Part shown: in pieces, positions 1 through 10,559 of the stretch
Position numbering within the stretch: the first letter of the stretch is position 1
How the letters are laid out: each line of letters opens with the position of its first letter
Assembly: GCF_003063315.1 (NCBI RefSeq)
Contig: NZ_NERV01000001.1
Location: 744,001-808,000, forward strand
Direction: 5' to 3'
DNA: 64,000 nucleotides
Source of the DNA: Limnohabitans sp. T6-5
Lineage (GTDB): Bacteria > Pseudomonadota > Gammaproteobacteria > Burkholderiales > Burkholderiaceae_C
Made by a program: the position numbers and the translations under genes
Notes under the pieces: model-generated
What the model was told of the DNA's origin: nothing
Databases searched by the model: none
The model's input: the letters and a program-made list of their open reading frames with translations, nothing else

Positions 1-501
1 TTTTTTGTCTTCAAGGCGAATGGCCCCCGTGCTGGTGGCGACAGGGTGCATGCGGTAACGAAAACCTTTACCGCGCACATTGAAATACCCTGGCTGAGAA
101 GGGTCTGCGTCCAGACGAACCGTGGCCCCCAACTCACAAGCCAGATGGCCTTGGTGTACGCGGTCCGCGATGGCCAGTTCTTCGGCGCCCATGGCTCGGT
201 CACCCGATGCGAGGCGCGCAGGCGGGAGTGCCGAAGGAACGGCAACGGGACTTGGCGGGCTGGACACCTGGACTGCGGCATTGACCGGCGCAGGTGAGGA
301 CTTGGCCTGAACGCTGGCCAAAGCTTGTGCGTTGGCCTGGGCCTGCAGGCTGGCAGTGACGTCTGCACTGGCGTGCGACGAGGAGACACTGGGCGCGGTG
401 CGCACTTTGGTCGCGGAAGATGGGGCATTTTTCACAGGCGCTTGCGCACATGCGGAGCCCGTTAACAACACCCAGACCATCAGAATGGCTGTTTTGAACA
501 T
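1..501 (-). CDS. Hypothetical exported protein (3' end outside window)
   Basis: Open frame with no stop before the window edge; 167 codons are visible. The N-terminus (MFKTAILMVWVLLTGSACA then QA) looks like a Sec signal peptide with an A-x-A-type cleavage site. An Ala/Ser/Pro-rich linker follows to about residue 85, then a compact segment with a G-Y-F-N-V-R-G-K-G-F-R-Y motif near residue 145. The chosen ATG has a GAAAGGG ribosome site 6-7 bases ahead. In-frame ATGs upstream, the first overlapping the stop of the lyase gene as ATGA, are alternatives. It is the last visible gene of an mdh-lyase operon. I do not recognise a function. Confidence 0.7.
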   Translation of the reverse strand, partial: MFKTAILMVWVLLTGSACAQAPVKNAPSSATKVRTAPSVSSSHASADVTASLQAQANAQALASVQAKSSPAPVNAAVQVSSPPSPVAVPSALPPARLASGDRAMGAEELAIADRVHQGHLACELGATVRLDADPSQPGYFNVRGKGFRYRMHPVATSTGAIRLEDKK

Positions 502-530
502 GGGAAGCCCTTTCATGAAAGAAAGCGCCA

Positions 531-1547
531 TCATGAACCCCGAACGGCCGATTGACCAGATTCGGCAAAAAACGAATGAATGTGGCTAGGCAGTGGGCGG
601 CCCGTCTGGTGGGCACGCTCCAGCAATTGCCAGAAAAAGCGGTAACTGGCCCGATCATGCAATTGGCCAGCATGGCTGATGGGGGCCCAATCGGCGGCAT
701 GGGCCGCCTCAATGATCTCGCTGGCCTGGTCAATTTGTGATTCGCTGGGGGACATGGCCTCCAAAATGGGACGAATCTGATCAGGGTGGATGCTCCACAT
801 GCGGGTGTAACCCAGCTCACACGCCGCTTTTTGGGCCGCTTGCCGGATCGCATCGGGGTTCTTGAATTCGGTGACCACGCAGTGCGAGGGGACTTTGCCG
901 TGGGCGTGGCAAGCGCTGGCAATCTCGAGCTTGGCGCGCAGCACCAGCGGGTGCGTGAACTGGCCCTGGATGCCCATGCCATCAGCGGGTATCGCGCCAC
1001 CATGGGCCGACACGAAATCCATCAGGCCAAAGCTGATCGACTGCACGCGGGGGTGAGCCGCAATGTCAAAAGCGCGGTGCACGGCGGCGGGTGACTCGAT
1101 CAACACATGCAAAGGCAAGCCTGCAGCGCCAGCAGTAATGAGTGCAGCCTGGGCGCGGTCCACATCGGCCACGGTCTCGACCTTGGGCACCATGATGTGG
1201 GTAAGAACTTGTCCTGCACGACCAGCAATGTGGGCCATGTCGGCATCAAAACTGGGGTGGTCCACGGGGTGGACTCGAACGGCAATGCGGGCGTTCGGGC
1301 GGGTGGCGGTCGTGGCAAGTGCCATTTCAGTGACCAGCGCAGCATGTTCGGCTTCGCCACCGACTGGCGCGCCATCTTCGCAGTCCAGGGTGACATCAAA
1401 GACGCAAGTGCCGAACTCTTGCGTCATTTCAGCCTGCAGTTGCAGGCTTTTGCGCATCCGCGCTTCCACTCCGCTGTAATGGTCACACACCGGCAGCTGA
1501 ACGCTACCGGCTTGTGCCCCCAGCAAAATGGTGCGCGGATGACTCAC
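531..1547 (-). CDS. HpcH/HpaI aldolase / citrate lyase beta-like (CitE family) CoA-ester lyase
   Basis: 338 residues, normal for CitE-like TIM-barrel lyases that cleave or form 3-hydroxyacyl-CoA esters such as malyl-CoA. Visible family features are the early substrate-binding Arg region (ARMRKS), the acidic metal-site motif DCEDGAP near residue 55, a second acidic motif (LIESP) near residue 150, and SISFGLMDF later. It begins 20 bases after mdh on the same strand, so co-transcription with malate dehydrogenase is likely, and a malyl-CoA or citramalyl-CoA substrate is plausible. The exact substrate cannot be read from the sequence. Confidence 0.85.
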   Translation of the reverse strand: MSHPRTILLGAQAGSVQLPVCDHYSGVEARMRKSLQLQAEMTQEFGTCVFDVTLDCEDGAPVGGEAEHAALVTEMALATTATRPNARIAVRVHPVDHPSFDADMAHIAGRAGQVLTHIMVPKVETVADVDRAQAALITAGAAGLPLHVLIESPAAVHRAFDIAAHPRVQSISFGLMDFVSAHGGAIPADGMGIQGQFTHPLVLRAKLEIASACHAHGKVPSHCVVTEFKNPDAIRQAAQKAACELGYTRMWSIHPDQIRPILEAMSPSESQIDQASEIIEAAHAADWAPISHAGQLHDRASYRFFWQLLERAHQTGRPLPSHIHSFFAESGQSAVRGS

Positions 1548-1567
1548 TTGGGCTTCTCTTTCGAGAA

Positions 1568-2554
1568 TCAGATCAGGTGAGCGACGCCAGCTTGCTCGTC
1601 GGTCAGCTCTTTCAGGGTCTTGTCAATGCAAGTCTGGCTGAATTCGTCAATGGCCAGGCCTTCAACGACTTTGTATTCGCCGTTTTCGCAGGTGACGGGG
1701 AAACCGAACATGACATCTTTAGGAATGCCGTACCAGCCTTGCGATGGGATACCCATGGTGACCCACTTGCCGTTGGTGCCCAGGGCCCAGTCGCGCATGT
1801 GGTCGATGGCCGCGTTGGCTGCCGATGCTGCCGAAGACAAACCACGGGCTTCGATGATGGCCGCGCCGCGCTTGCCCACGGTGGGCAAGAACACGTTGGC
1901 ATTCCATTCCTGGTCGTTGATCATGTCCTTGACGGATTCGCCCTTGATGGTGGCAAAACGGTAGTCGGCGTACATGGTGGGCGAGTGGTTGCCCCAGACA
2001 CACAGTTTTTCGATGTCGGCCACGGCTTTGCCGGTCTTGGCAGCGATTTGCGAAGCAGCGCGGTTGTGGTCCAAACGCAGCATGGCGGTGAAGTTACCGG
2101 GCTTGAGATCAGGCGCGGCCTTCATGGCGATGTAGGCATTGGTGTTGGCGGGGTTGCCCACAACCAGCACCTTCACGTCGCGCGAAGCCACAGCGTTCAA
2201 GGCCTTGCCTTGGGCAGTGAAGATGGCGCCGTTGATGGCGAGCAGCTCAGCGCGCTCCATGCCTGGGCCGCGTGGACGCGAACCGACCAACAAGGCATAG
2301 TCAACGTCTTTGAATGCGGTCATCGGGTCGCCATGGGCTTCCATACCCACCAGCAATGGGAAAGCGCAATCTTCCAATTCCATCATCACGCCCTTGAGCG
2401 CTTTTTGCGGGCCTTCAACGGGCACTTCCAGCAATTGCAGGATGACGGGCTGATCTTTGCCCAGCATTTCGCCGGAGGCGATGCGGAACAACAGTGCGTA
2501 ACCGATTTGACCTGCTGCGCCGGTGACGGCAACGCGGACGGGCTTTTTGCTCAT
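1568..2554 (-). CDS. mdh: Malate dehydrogenase
   Basis: 328 residues of the NAD-dependent malate dehydrogenase type (malate to oxaloacetate, TCA cycle, cytoplasm). The dinucleotide-binding loop GAAGQIG is at residues 12-18, [10 protein letters not shown] in the middle, the substrate-binding/catalytic segment LRLDHNRA, and the catalytic His in [11 protein letters not shown]. The start MSKKPVRV is chosen because it matches the family N-terminus and has CTGGAG about 10 bases upstream; an in-frame extension upstream is non-homologous. It heads the operon with the CitE-like gene and is divergent from the GntR regulator, which may control it through the palindrome in the shared intergenic region. 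Confidence 0.97.
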   Translation of the reverse strand: MSKKPVRVAVTGAAGQIGYALLFRIASGEMLGKDQPVILQLLEVPVEGPQKALKGVMMELEDCAFPLLVGMEAHGDPMTAFKDVDYALLVGSRPRGPGMERAELLAINGAIFTAQGKALNAVASRDVKVLVVGNPANTNAYIAMKAAPDLKPGNFTAMLRLDHNRAASQIAAKTGKAVADIEKLCVWGNHSPTMYADYRFATIKGESVKDMINDQEWNANVFLPTVGKRGAAIIEARGLSSAASAANAAIDHMRDWALGTNGKWVTMGIPSQGWYGIPKDVMFGFPVTCENGEYKVVEGLAIDEFSQTCIDKTLKELTDEQAGVAHLI

Positions 2555-2721
2555 GGTGGAAAACTCCAGAAGTGTTGAAAACAAGGGTCGCAGTCCTTGG
2601 CCGACAAACAGTATCAGCAGGTCTGTCCGGTGCACCGGACTCGCGCCAAGTACCGCACAACGGACACCCAACGCAAGCAAACAGTTTTCAAGTGTACCCG
2701 CGAAAACCCTGATCCGTCAAT

Positions 2722-2749
2722 TTGTCTTATGTCTTATATAAGATATGAT
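2722..2749 (+). promoter_or_regulatory. Putative gntR promoter with palindromic operator in the spacer
   Basis: TTGTCT and TATGAT are separated by 16 bases. The spacer holds the perfect palindrome TCTTATATAAGA (2732-2743), extendable to an 18-bp repeat with one mismatch (2729-2746). The element lies in the divergent mdh/gntR interval. Operators of GntR-family proteins are typically short palindromes, so autoregulation and possible control of mdh is a reasonable inference. The promoter assignment rests on consensus match only. Confidence 0.5.
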
Positions 2750-2776
2750 GGCACACCTGACAGGCACCTGACCAGC

Positions 2777-3580
2777 ATGTCGCCGCCCCCTAACAAAACA
2801 CCCGCCAACGTGACCGATTCCAATCTTCCTGCCACAGACGTGTCCACGCCTACTCCGGCGTTCAGCCCGCTGTACCAGCAGATCAAGGGGTTGATCCTGC
2901 AAAGCCTGCAATCGGGTGAGTGGAAGCCCGGCGAATCCATTCCAAGCGAGATGGAGCTGGCCGCCCGCTACCGCGTCAGCCAAGGCACTGTGCGCAAAGC
3001 CATCGATGAACTGGCCGGCGACAACCTGCTGGTGCGCAGACAAGGCAAAGGCACTTTTGTGGCCACCCATGCCGAGCAGCATGTGCAGTACCGCTTCCTC
3101 AAACTCGTGCCCGATCAGGGCGGCGACCTCAACACCGAGGGCCCCGCCCAGCGTGTGATCGTGGACTGCAAGCGCTTGCGTGCCTCGGCAGAAATTGCCC
3201 GCGCCCTGGCTTTGCGGGCAGGCGATGCCGTCTTGCAGGTGCGCCGCGTGCTGTCTTTTGCGGGCGTGCCGACCATTCTGGAAGATTTGTGGCTGCCCGG
3301 CGGCCCCTTCAAAGGCCTGACCGCCGAACGCCTGGCCGATTATCACGGCCCCATGTATGCCTTGTTCGAAACCGAATTTGGCGTGCGCATGGTGCGCGCC
3401 GACGAAAAAATCAGGGCCGTACTGCCTGACGAGACACAAAGCCAGCTCTTGCAAGTGCCTGCCAGCACTCCCTTGCTGAGCGTGGAGCGCATTGCCTACA
3501 CCTACAACGACACGCCTATGGAGTTGCGCCGGGGCATTTACAGAACTGACAGCCACCACTACCACAACGCACTGAATTGA
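2777..3580 (+). CDS. GntR family transcriptional regulator (HutC/UTRA type)
   Basis: 267 residues from the ATG reading MSPPPNKTP. An N-terminal winged helix-turn-helix (about residues 30-95) has the GntR signature: LYQQIKGLI, then PGESIPSEMELAARYRVS, VRKAIDEL and RRQGKGTFV. A C-terminal UTRA ligand-binding domain (about 110-260) follows, with hallmark PLLSVERIAYTY and ELRRGIYRTD near the end. It lies between mdh (divergent) and sdhCDAB (downstream, same strand), so it probably senses a small carboxylate or related metabolite and regulates TCA genes; this is inferred from context. An in-frame extension upstream is open, but it would cover the putative promoter. Confidence 0.9.
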   Translation: MSPPPNKTPANVTDSNLPATDVSTPTPAFSPLYQQIKGLILQSLQSGEWKPGESIPSEMELAARYRVSQGTVRKAIDELAGDNLLVRRQGKGTFVATHAEQHVQYRFLKLVPDQGGDLNTEGPAQRVIVDCKRLRASAEIARALALRAGDAVLQVRRVLSFAGVPTILEDLWLPGGPFKGLTAERLADYHGPMYALFETEFGVRMVRADEKIRAVLPDETQSQLLQVPASTPLLSVERIAYTYNDTPMELRRGIYRTDSHHYHNALN

Positions 3581-3711
3581 TCAAAAAAGCACGATCGAAC
3601 GTATTTTTCCTTACGCATCTGAAATGCTCATGTCAGTTTGCTGCGTTGCAATAGAATCCGACGGTTTGTCATTCAAAATTACATCCGAGTTACCTCCCAG
3701 AAAGTGCCTAC

Positions 3712-4143
3712 ATGACTGAACTCGCCAAAAAGCGGCCAGAATTCCGCAACATCAACGCCTTCAAAGACCTGCCCACCTACCGTCTGCCGGTCGCAGGCAT
3801 CGTCTCCATCTTGCACCGCATCAGCGGTCTTCTGATGTTTTTGCTGCTGCCACTCATCATCTGGATGTTTGACAACTCGATCACGTCCGAAATTTCGTTT
3901 GCCAAATTCTCGGCAGCCTTCAACGTCGGCATCGGCTTTGTACCCGGCTGGTTCATGAAACTGGTGGCTTTGGCACTGATCTGGGCTTACCTGCACCACT
4001 TCATCGCCGGTTTGCGCCACCTCTACATGGACGTGTGCCACGCCGTGACCAAGGAATTCGGCAAATCTTCTGCCATCGTGACTTTGACCCTGAGCATTGC
4101 CCTGACCGCCGTGTTGGGTGCCAAGTTGTTCGGTCTGTACTGA
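3712..4143 (+). CDS. sdhC: Succinate dehydrogenase cytochrome b556 subunit
   Basis: 143 residues with three hydrophobic helices, the membrane-anchor subunit of complex II that binds heme b and ubiquinone. The family motifs are HRISG before helix 1 and HHFIAGLRHLYMD before helix 3, where the second His cluster supplies the axial heme ligand. It is the first gene of sdhCDAB-sdhE, followed by gltA. The 131-base gap after gntR probably contains the sdh promoter, but I could not identify a convincing -35/-10 pair there. Confidence 0.95.
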   Translation: MTELAKKRPEFRNINAFKDLPTYRLPVAGIVSILHRISGLLMFLLLPLIIWMFDNSITSEISFAKFSAAFNVGIGFVPGWFMKLVALALIWAYLHHFIAGLRHLYMDVCHAVTKEFGKSSAIVTLTLSIALTAVLGAKLFGLY

Positions 4144-4178
4144 TCCGCCTCCATTCATCACCCCAAGGAAACAGACTT

Positions 4179-4562
4179 ATGTCCGTGAATTACGGCTCCA
4201 AACGCATCGTGACCGGTGCTGGTTATGGCTTTCGCGACTGGCTTGCACAGCGCGTCACCGGCTCTTTGATGGCCATTTTTACCGTGGTCTTGCTGGCTGA
4301 AGTGATCTTCACTTCGGGACCTATCGGCTACGAACAATGGGCGGGCATCTTTGCCGGCCAGTGCATGAAATTCCTGACCTTCGCGGTCATCATCGCCCTG
4401 CTCTACCACGCGTGGGTGGGTGTGCGCGACATCTGGATGGACTACATCACAGAAATGCATGTTTCCAACCCTGTCGCAATACGTCTGGTCTTGCACGTGA
4501 TCTCCATCGTCTGGCTGGTCGGCTGTGCTGGCTGGGCTGTTCAGGCCCTCTGGCGCTTGTGA
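4179..4562 (+). CDS. sdhD: Succinate dehydrogenase membrane anchor subunit
   Basis: 127 residues, three predicted transmembrane helices, partner of SdhC in holding the catalytic subunits to the inner membrane and binding quinone. The N-terminus carries a GYGFRDWLAQRVTG-type motif. The heme/quinone-side motif YHAWVGVRDIWMDYI is near residue 80. The start ATG follows CCAAGGAA at good spacing and lies 35 bases after sdhC; a longer frame that starts inside sdhC is out of register with family N-termini and was rejected. Confidence 0.94.
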   Translation: MSVNYGSKRIVTGAGYGFRDWLAQRVTGSLMAIFTVVLLAEVIFTSGPIGYEQWAGIFAGQCMKFLTFAVIIALLYHAWVGVRDIWMDYITEMHVSNPVAIRLVLHVISIVWLVGCAGWAVQALWRL

Positions 4563-4604
4563 TGCGTCTGCAATTGAGTTGACCCCACACCAAGATAAAG
4601 AATC

Positions 4605-6410
4605 ATGAGCTATACCAAAGACCAAATCTCCAACCGCAAGTTCGACGTCGTGATCGTCGGCGCTGGTGGCTCGGGCATGCGTGCCTCGCTGCAACTGGCA
4701 CGCGCAGGCCTGAACGTGGCCGTACTGTCCAAAGTCTTCCCCACCCGCTCGCACACCGTGGCAGCGCAAGGCGGCGTATCCGCTTCGCTGGGCAACATGA
4801 GCGAAGACAAGTGGGAATACCACTTCTACGACACCGTCAAGGGCTCCGACTGGCTCGGCGACCAGGACGCCATCGAATTCATGTGCCGTGAAGCACCCAA
4901 GGTCGTGTACGACCTTGAGCACATGGGCATGCCGTTTGACCGCAACCCTGACGGCACCATTTACCAGCGTCCTTTTGGCGGCCACACCGCCAACTTCGGC
5001 GAAAAGCCCGTGCAACGCGCCTGTGCTGCCGCTGACCGCACCGGTCACGCCATGCTGCACACCCTCTACCAGGCCAACGTGGCTGCCCGCACCACATTCT
5101 TTGTGGAGTGGATGGCGCTCGACCTGATCCGCAACGAAGCGGGTGACTGCGTGGGCGTGACCGCCCTCGAAATGGAAACTGGCGAGCTGTACACATTGCA
5201 AGCCAAGACCGTGTTGCTGGCCACTGGCGGTGCAGGTCGCATTTACCAGTCGTCCACCAACGCCTTCATCAACACAGGTGACGGCCTGGGCATGGCTGCT
5301 CGCGCAGGCATCGCACTGCAAGACATGGAGTTCTGGCAGTTCCACCCCACCGGCGTGGCCGGTGCTGGCGTGTTGCTGACCGAAGGCTGCCGCGGCGAAG
5401 GCGCCATCTTGCTCAACAGCAACGGCGAACGCTTCATGGAGCGGTATGCGCCCACTTTGAAGGATCTGGCACCCCGCGACTTCGTGTCGCGCTGCATGGG
5501 CCAGGAAATCCTGGAAGGTCGCGGCTGCGGTCCCAACAAGGACTACATCCACATGAAGCTGGACCACCTGGGTGCCGACACCATCCACAAGCGCCTGCCT
5601 TCCGTGTACGAAATCGGTGTGAACTTCGCCAACGTGGATGTGACCCGCGAGCCGATCCCGGTGGTGCCCACCATCCACTACCAGATGGGCGGCATTCCGA
5701 CCAACATCAACGGCCAAGTCGTGCACACCGTGAACGGCGAAGACCGCCCTGTGAATGGCCTCTACGCTGTGGGCGAATGCTCTTGCGTGTCGGTGCACGG
5801 CGCCAACCGCCTGGGCACCAACTCTCTGCTGGACCTGCTGGTCTTCGGCAAGGCCGCTGGCGACCACATCATCGCCAACAACAAGCCTGGCACCGCTGTG
5901 CAAGACTTGCCTGCCAACGCCACCGATCTGACGCTGGCCCGCCTGAACCGTCTCGAAAACGCTCAGAGCGGCGAGTACGCCCAGGACGTGGCCAACGACA
6001 TGCGCGCCATCATGCAAGCCCACGCTGGCGTGTTCCGCAGCCAGGAAGTCATGGACGAAGGCGTCAAGAAGATCGCCGAACTGCGCGCTCGCGTGGCCAA
6101 CATCGGTCTGAAGGACAACTCCAAGGTCTTCAACACGGCCCGCATCGAAGCGCTGGAAGTTGAAAACCTGATGGAAGCTGCACAAGCCACCATCGAAAGT
6201 GCCGCTGCTCGCCAGGAATGCCGTGGCGCCCACCTGGTGCGCGACTACGAACACGATGTGACCCACGCCACTTGCCCACTGGGCCGCAACGATGCCGAGT
6301 GGATGAAGCACACCCTGTGGCACAGCGCCGACAACAGCCTGACTTACAAGCCTGTGCGCATGAAGCCCCTGACAGCCGAAACCGTGCCACCCAAGCCACG
6401 TACTTTCTGA
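4605..6410 (+). CDS. sdhA: Succinate dehydrogenase flavoprotein subunit
   Basis: 601 residues; oxidises succinate to fumarate with covalently bound FAD. Visible elements are the Rossmann motif VVIVGAGGSGMRA near the N-terminus, the SHTVAAQGG segment whose His carries the flavin, WQFHPTG and LLTEGCRGEG around the active site, the HYQMGGIPT capping/active-site region, and VHGANRLGTNSLLDL. The length is typical for proteobacterial SdhA. It lies within sdhCDAB, 42 bases after sdhD. The flavin would be inserted with help from SdhE, encoded two genes downstream. Confidence 0.98.
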   Translation: MSYTKDQISNRKFDVVIVGAGGSGMRASLQLARAGLNVAVLSKVFPTRSHTVAAQGGVSASLGNMSEDKWEYHFYDTVKGSDWLGDQDAIEFMCREAPKVVYDLEHMGMPFDRNPDGTIYQRPFGGHTANFGEKPVQRACAAADRTGHAMLHTLYQANVAARTTFFVEWMALDLIRNEAGDCVGVTALEMETGELYTLQAKTVLLATGGAGRIYQSSTNAFINTGDGLGMAARAGIALQDMEFWQFHPTGVAGAGVLLTEGCRGEGAILLNSNGERFMERYAPTLKDLAPRDFVSRCMGQEILEGRGCGPNKDYIHMKLDHLGADTIHKRLPSVYEIGVNFANVDVTREPIPVVPTIHYQMGGIPTNINGQVVHTVNGEDRPVNGLYAVGECSCVSVHGANRLGTNSLLDLLVFGKAAGDHIIANNKPGTAVQDLPANATDLTLARLNRLENAQSGEYAQDVANDMRAIMQAHAGVFRSQEVMDEGVKKIAELRARVANIGLKDNSKVFNTARIEALEVENLMEAAQATIESAAARQECRGAHLVRDYEHDVTHATCPLGRNDAEWMKHTLWHSADNSLTYKPVRMKPLTAETVPPKPRTF

Positions 6411-6441
6411 GCGGCCCGCACGAACACAAGGAATCTGAAAA

Positions 6442-7146
6442 ATGGCAAAACGCACCTTCAAGATCTACCGCTACGACCCGGACACCGACGCCAAGCCGTA
6501 CATGCAGTCCATCGACGTGGAGCTCGATGGCTCCGAGCGCATGCTGCTGGACGCACTGGTCAAGCTCAAGGCCGTGGACCCTACGCTGTCCTTCCGTCGC
6601 TCCTGCCGCGAAGGCGTTTGTGGCTCTGACGCCATGAACATCAACGGCAAGAACGGTCTGGCCTGCCTGACCAACCTGAACACGCTCAAAGGCGACATCG
6701 TCTTGAAGCCCCTGCCAGGCCTGCCCGTTGTGCGCGATCTGATCGTCGACATGACCCAGTTCTTCAAGCAATACCACTCGATCAAGCCTTACCTGATCAA
6801 CGAGACGCCCCCTCCTCAGACCGAGCGCTTGCAGTCGCCTGAAGAGCGTGACGAATTGAACGGTCTGTACGAGTGCATCTTGTGCGCCAGCTGCTCGACC
6901 AGCTGCCCCAGCTTCTGGTGGAACCCCGACAAGTTCGTGGGCCCAGCCGGTCTGCTGCAAGCCTACCGCTTCATCGCTGACAGCCGCGACCAGGCCACGT
7001 CCGAGCGTCTGGACAACCTGGAAGACCCCTACCGTCTGTTCCGCTGCCACACCATCATGAACTGCGTCGATGTTTGCCCCAAGGGTCTGAACCCCACCAA
7101 GGCCATTGGCAAGATCAAAGAGATGATGGTTCGCCGCGCTGTCTGA
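6442..7146 (+). CDS. sdhB: Succinate dehydrogenase iron-sulfur subunit
   Basis: 234 residues carrying the three electron-transfer clusters of complex II. The N-terminal plant-type [2Fe-2S] ligands are in [12 protein letters not shown] plus a later Cys in LACL. The C-terminal half has [14 protein letters not shown] and [17 protein letters not shown] for the [4Fe-4S] and [3Fe-4S] clusters, with the quinone-site Trp in SFWWNPDKF. Its TGA stop overlaps the ATG of the next gene (ATGA-type junction), indicating translational coupling with sdhE. Confidence 0.98.
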   Translation: MAKRTFKIYRYDPDTDAKPYMQSIDVELDGSERMLLDALVKLKAVDPTLSFRRSCREGVCGSDAMNINGKNGLACLTNLNTLKGDIVLKPLPGLPVVRDLIVDMTQFFKQYHSIKPYLINETPPPQTERLQSPEERDELNGLYECILCASCSTSCPSFWWNPDKFVGPAGLLQAYRFIADSRDQATSERLDNLEDPYRLFRCHTIMNCVDVCPKGLNPTKAIGKIKEMMVRRAV

Positions 7147-7454
7147 TGACTGAAACAGCACTGCTCGAAGACGCGTCCTTGTTCGGCGCTGACCGCCATG
7201 CGCCCTTGAGCGAGCGGTCACTCAGCAAACTGCGCTGGCGCAGCCGCCGCGGTTTGCTGGAGAACGATTTGTTCATCGAACGCTTCTTCGCCCGGCATGA
7301 TTCTCGCCTGACCGTGGGTCAGGCCCGGGGCATGTATGTGCTGATGGACCTGTCTGACAACGATCTCATGGACTTGCTGTTGCGCCGCAAGGAACTGCAG
7401 CCCGAGATCAGCACCGAAGAGGTGCGTGAAGTCCTGGACATGTTGAGAGCGTGA
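7146..7454 (+). CDS. sdhE: FAD assembly factor SdhE (succinate dehydrogenase assembly factor 2)
   Basis: 102 residues. The protein promotes covalent attachment of FAD to SdhA. The diagnostic RGxxE motif is present ([10 protein letters not shown], around residues 35-44), followed by a helical segment ending near [11 protein letters not shown]. The ATG overlaps the sdhB stop by one base, which fixes the start and suggests coupled translation; longer frames run back into sdhB. Position between sdhB and gltA is typical for the group. Confidence 0.93.
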   Translation: MTETALLEDASLFGADRHAPLSERSLSKLRWRSRRGLLENDLFIERFFARHDSRLTVGQARGMYVLMDLSDNDLMDLLLRRKELQPEISTEEVREVLDMLRA

Positions 7455-7495
7455 TCCAAACTGGATCACATCTGGAATTTTTGAGGAAACCCGCC

Positions 7496-8794
<1,299 letters not shown>

Positions 8795-8814
8795 TCGGTT
8801 AACACCCGAACAGG

Positions 8815-8840
8815 AAAGCCCGCCTTGTGCGGGCTTTTTT
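8815..8840 (+). terminator. Rho-independent terminator of the sdh-gltA operon
   Basis: AAAGCCCGC / GCGGGCTTT stem with a five-base loop (CTTGT), immediately followed by a T run, 20 bases after the gltA stop. Confidence 0.9.
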
Positions 8841-8905
8841 CATGGTCAAAGCCAAGCCCGTGCAGGTCAGCCGAATTGACGCCACCGATGCGTCAAGCCA
8901 CCACA

Positions 8906-8998
8906 ACTTGAGTGGCTGTGGCCCGGGGCTGTCAGGCCGATTTGCTGGCGCGAAGCGACTGATGAGGCCTGGCAGCCCCGGGCCACAGGTACTCAAGT
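8906..8998. repeat. 33-bp imperfect inverted repeat (possible cruciform or REP-like element)
   Basis: Two 33-base arms (8906-8938 and 8966-8998) pair with only three mismatches across a 27-base spacer; the core CTGTGGCCCGGGGCTG pairs perfectly. It lies alone in the 323-base gltA/leuC gap, after the gltA terminator. It has no T run of its own, so it is not an ordinary intrinsic terminator. The rest of the gap holds only the probable leuC promoter. Confidence 0.75.
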
Positions 8999-9086
8999 CC
9001 CTGTAACGGCAGCATCTCGTTAAAGCAAGTCCCCACAGAGACCTCCGTCCCTCAACGACAGGTCGAGATACAGCCCTCTCTCCGCA

Positions 9087-9092
9087 TAAAAT
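9087..9092 (+). promoter_or_regulatory. Possible -10 element for leuC
   Basis: TAAAAT, followed about 15 bases later by the leuC ribosome site AGAAGGAAG. The -35 region (around GAGATA) is poor, so this is a weak consensus-based call. Similar TAAAAT boxes precede lysS and argH in this window. Confidence 0.35.
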
Positions 9093-9117
9093 GGCAGGCT
9101 GCACAGAAGGAAGCCCC

Positions 9118-10539
9118 ATGGCACGCACGCTTTACGACAAGATCTGGGACGAACACGTCGTCCACACCGAAGAAGACGGCACCTCCGTCCTCTACATCGA
9201 CCGCCATCTGGTGCACGAAGTCACCAGCCCGCAAGCCTTTGAGGGCCTGCGCCAAGCGGGCCGCAAAGTCTGGCGTGTCAGCTCCATCGTCGCCACCGCC
9301 GACCACAACACCCCCACCACTGGCTGGGAACTGGGCTACGACGGCATCACCGACCCGATCAGCAAAGAGCAAATCACCACGCTCGACGCCAACATGAAGG
9401 AATCCGGTTCGGCCGCCTTCTTCCCGTTTTTGTCAAAGCGCCAAGGCATCGTGCACGTCATTGGCCCTGAAAACGGCGCCACCCTGCCCGGCATGACCGT
9501 GGTTTGCGGCGACAGCCACACCTCCACCCACGGCGCGTTTGGTGCACTGGCCCACGGCATCGGCACCTCCGAAGTCGAACACGTCATGGCCACGCAAACC
9601 CTCTTGGCCAAAAAAGCCAAGAACATGCTGATCAAGGTCGAGGGCACCCTGGCCAAAGGCATCACCGGCAAAGACATCGTGCTGGCCATCATTGGCAAAA
9701 TCGGCACCGCTGGCGGCACCGGCTACACCATCGAATTCGCAGGCTCGGCCATCCGCAGCCTCTCCATGGAAGGCCGCATGACGGTCTGCAACATGGCCAT
9801 CGAAGGCGGCGCGCGCGCTGGTTTGGTGGCGGTGGACGAGAAAACCATCGAGTACGTCAAAGGCCGTTTGCTCTCGCCCACAGGCGTGGAGTGGGACCAC
9901 GCCGTGGCCTACTGGAAGACACTGCAGTCCGACCCCGGTGCGCACTTTGACGCCGTGGTTGAGCTGGACGCCAGCACCATCGTGCCTCAAGTCACCTGGG
10001 GCACCTCACCCGAAATGGTGCTGGGCATCGACGGTCACACGCCCGACCCAGACAAAGAAAAAGACGACGTCAAACGCGACGCCATCGAGCGCGCCCTGAC
10101 TTACATGGGTCTGCAGCCTGGCAAAGCCTTGTCCGACATCACCATCGACAAAGTGTTCATCGGCTCGTGCACCAACAGCCGCATCGAAGACATGCGCGAA
10201 GCCGCTGCCGTCGTCAAAAAGCTCGGCCAAAAAGTGGCCAAAAACGTCAAGCTGGCCATGGTCGTGCCCGGTTCGGGTCTGGTCAAAGTGCAAGCCGAAC
10301 AAGAAGGCTTGCATGAGATCTTCAAGGCTGCAGGCTTTGAGTGGCGTGAACCCGGCTGCTCCATGTGCCTGGCCATGAACGCCGACCGCTTGGAACCCGG
10401 TGAGCGCTGCGCATCGACATCCAACCGCAACTTCGAAGGCCGTCAAGGCGCGGGGGGCCGCACCCACCTGGTCAGCCCCGCCATGGCCGCCGCTGCGGCT
10501 GTGCACGGCCACTTTGTTGACATCCGCAAATTCGCCTGA
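9118..10539 (+). CDS. leuC: 3-isopropylmalate dehydratase large subunit
   Basis: 473 residues of the aconitase superfamily; with LeuD it isomerises 2- to 3-isopropylmalate in leucine synthesis. Cluster-ligand cysteines are seen in [12 protein letters not shown] and [10 protein letters not shown], and [19 protein letters not shown] is the conserved active-site stretch. The start [13 protein letters not shown] matches the family and follows AGAAGGAAG; nine extra in-frame codons upstream lack support. leuD follows after 20 bases. Confidence 0.97.
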   Translation: MARTLYDKIWDEHVVHTEEDGTSVLYIDRHLVHEVTSPQAFEGLRQAGRKVWRVSSIVATADHNTPTTGWELGYDGITDPISKEQITTLDANMKESGSAAFFPFLSKRQGIVHVIGPENGATLPGMTVVCGDSHTSTHGAFGALAHGIGTSEVEHVMATQTLLAKKAKNMLIKVEGTLAKGITGKDIVLAIIGKIGTAGGTGYTIEFAGSAIRSLSMEGRMTVCNMAIEGGARAGLVAVDEKTIEYVKGRLLSPTGVEWDHAVAYWKTLQSDPGAHFDAVVELDASTIVPQVTWGTSPEMVLGIDGHTPDPDKEKDDVKRDAIERALTYMGLQPGKALSDITIDKVFIGSCTNSRIEDMREAAAVVKKLGQKVAKNVKLAMVVPGSGLVKVQAEQEGLHEIFKAAGFEWREPGCSMCLAMNADRLEPGERCASTSNRNFEGRQGAGGRTHLVSPAMAAAAAVHGHFVDIRKFA

Positions 10540-10559
10540 AGCGTTCGAGGAAACCCAGC

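Noticed and set aside
1514-2578. A 354-codon plus-strand frame opposite mdh
   Set aside because: Antisense shadow of malate dehydrogenase.
4158-6461. A 767-codon open frame on the minus strand opposite sdhD-sdhA
   Set aside because: Shadow of high-GC coding sequence: His/Val/Gly-rich with no recognisable domain, while the opposite strand encodes full-length SdhD and SdhA.
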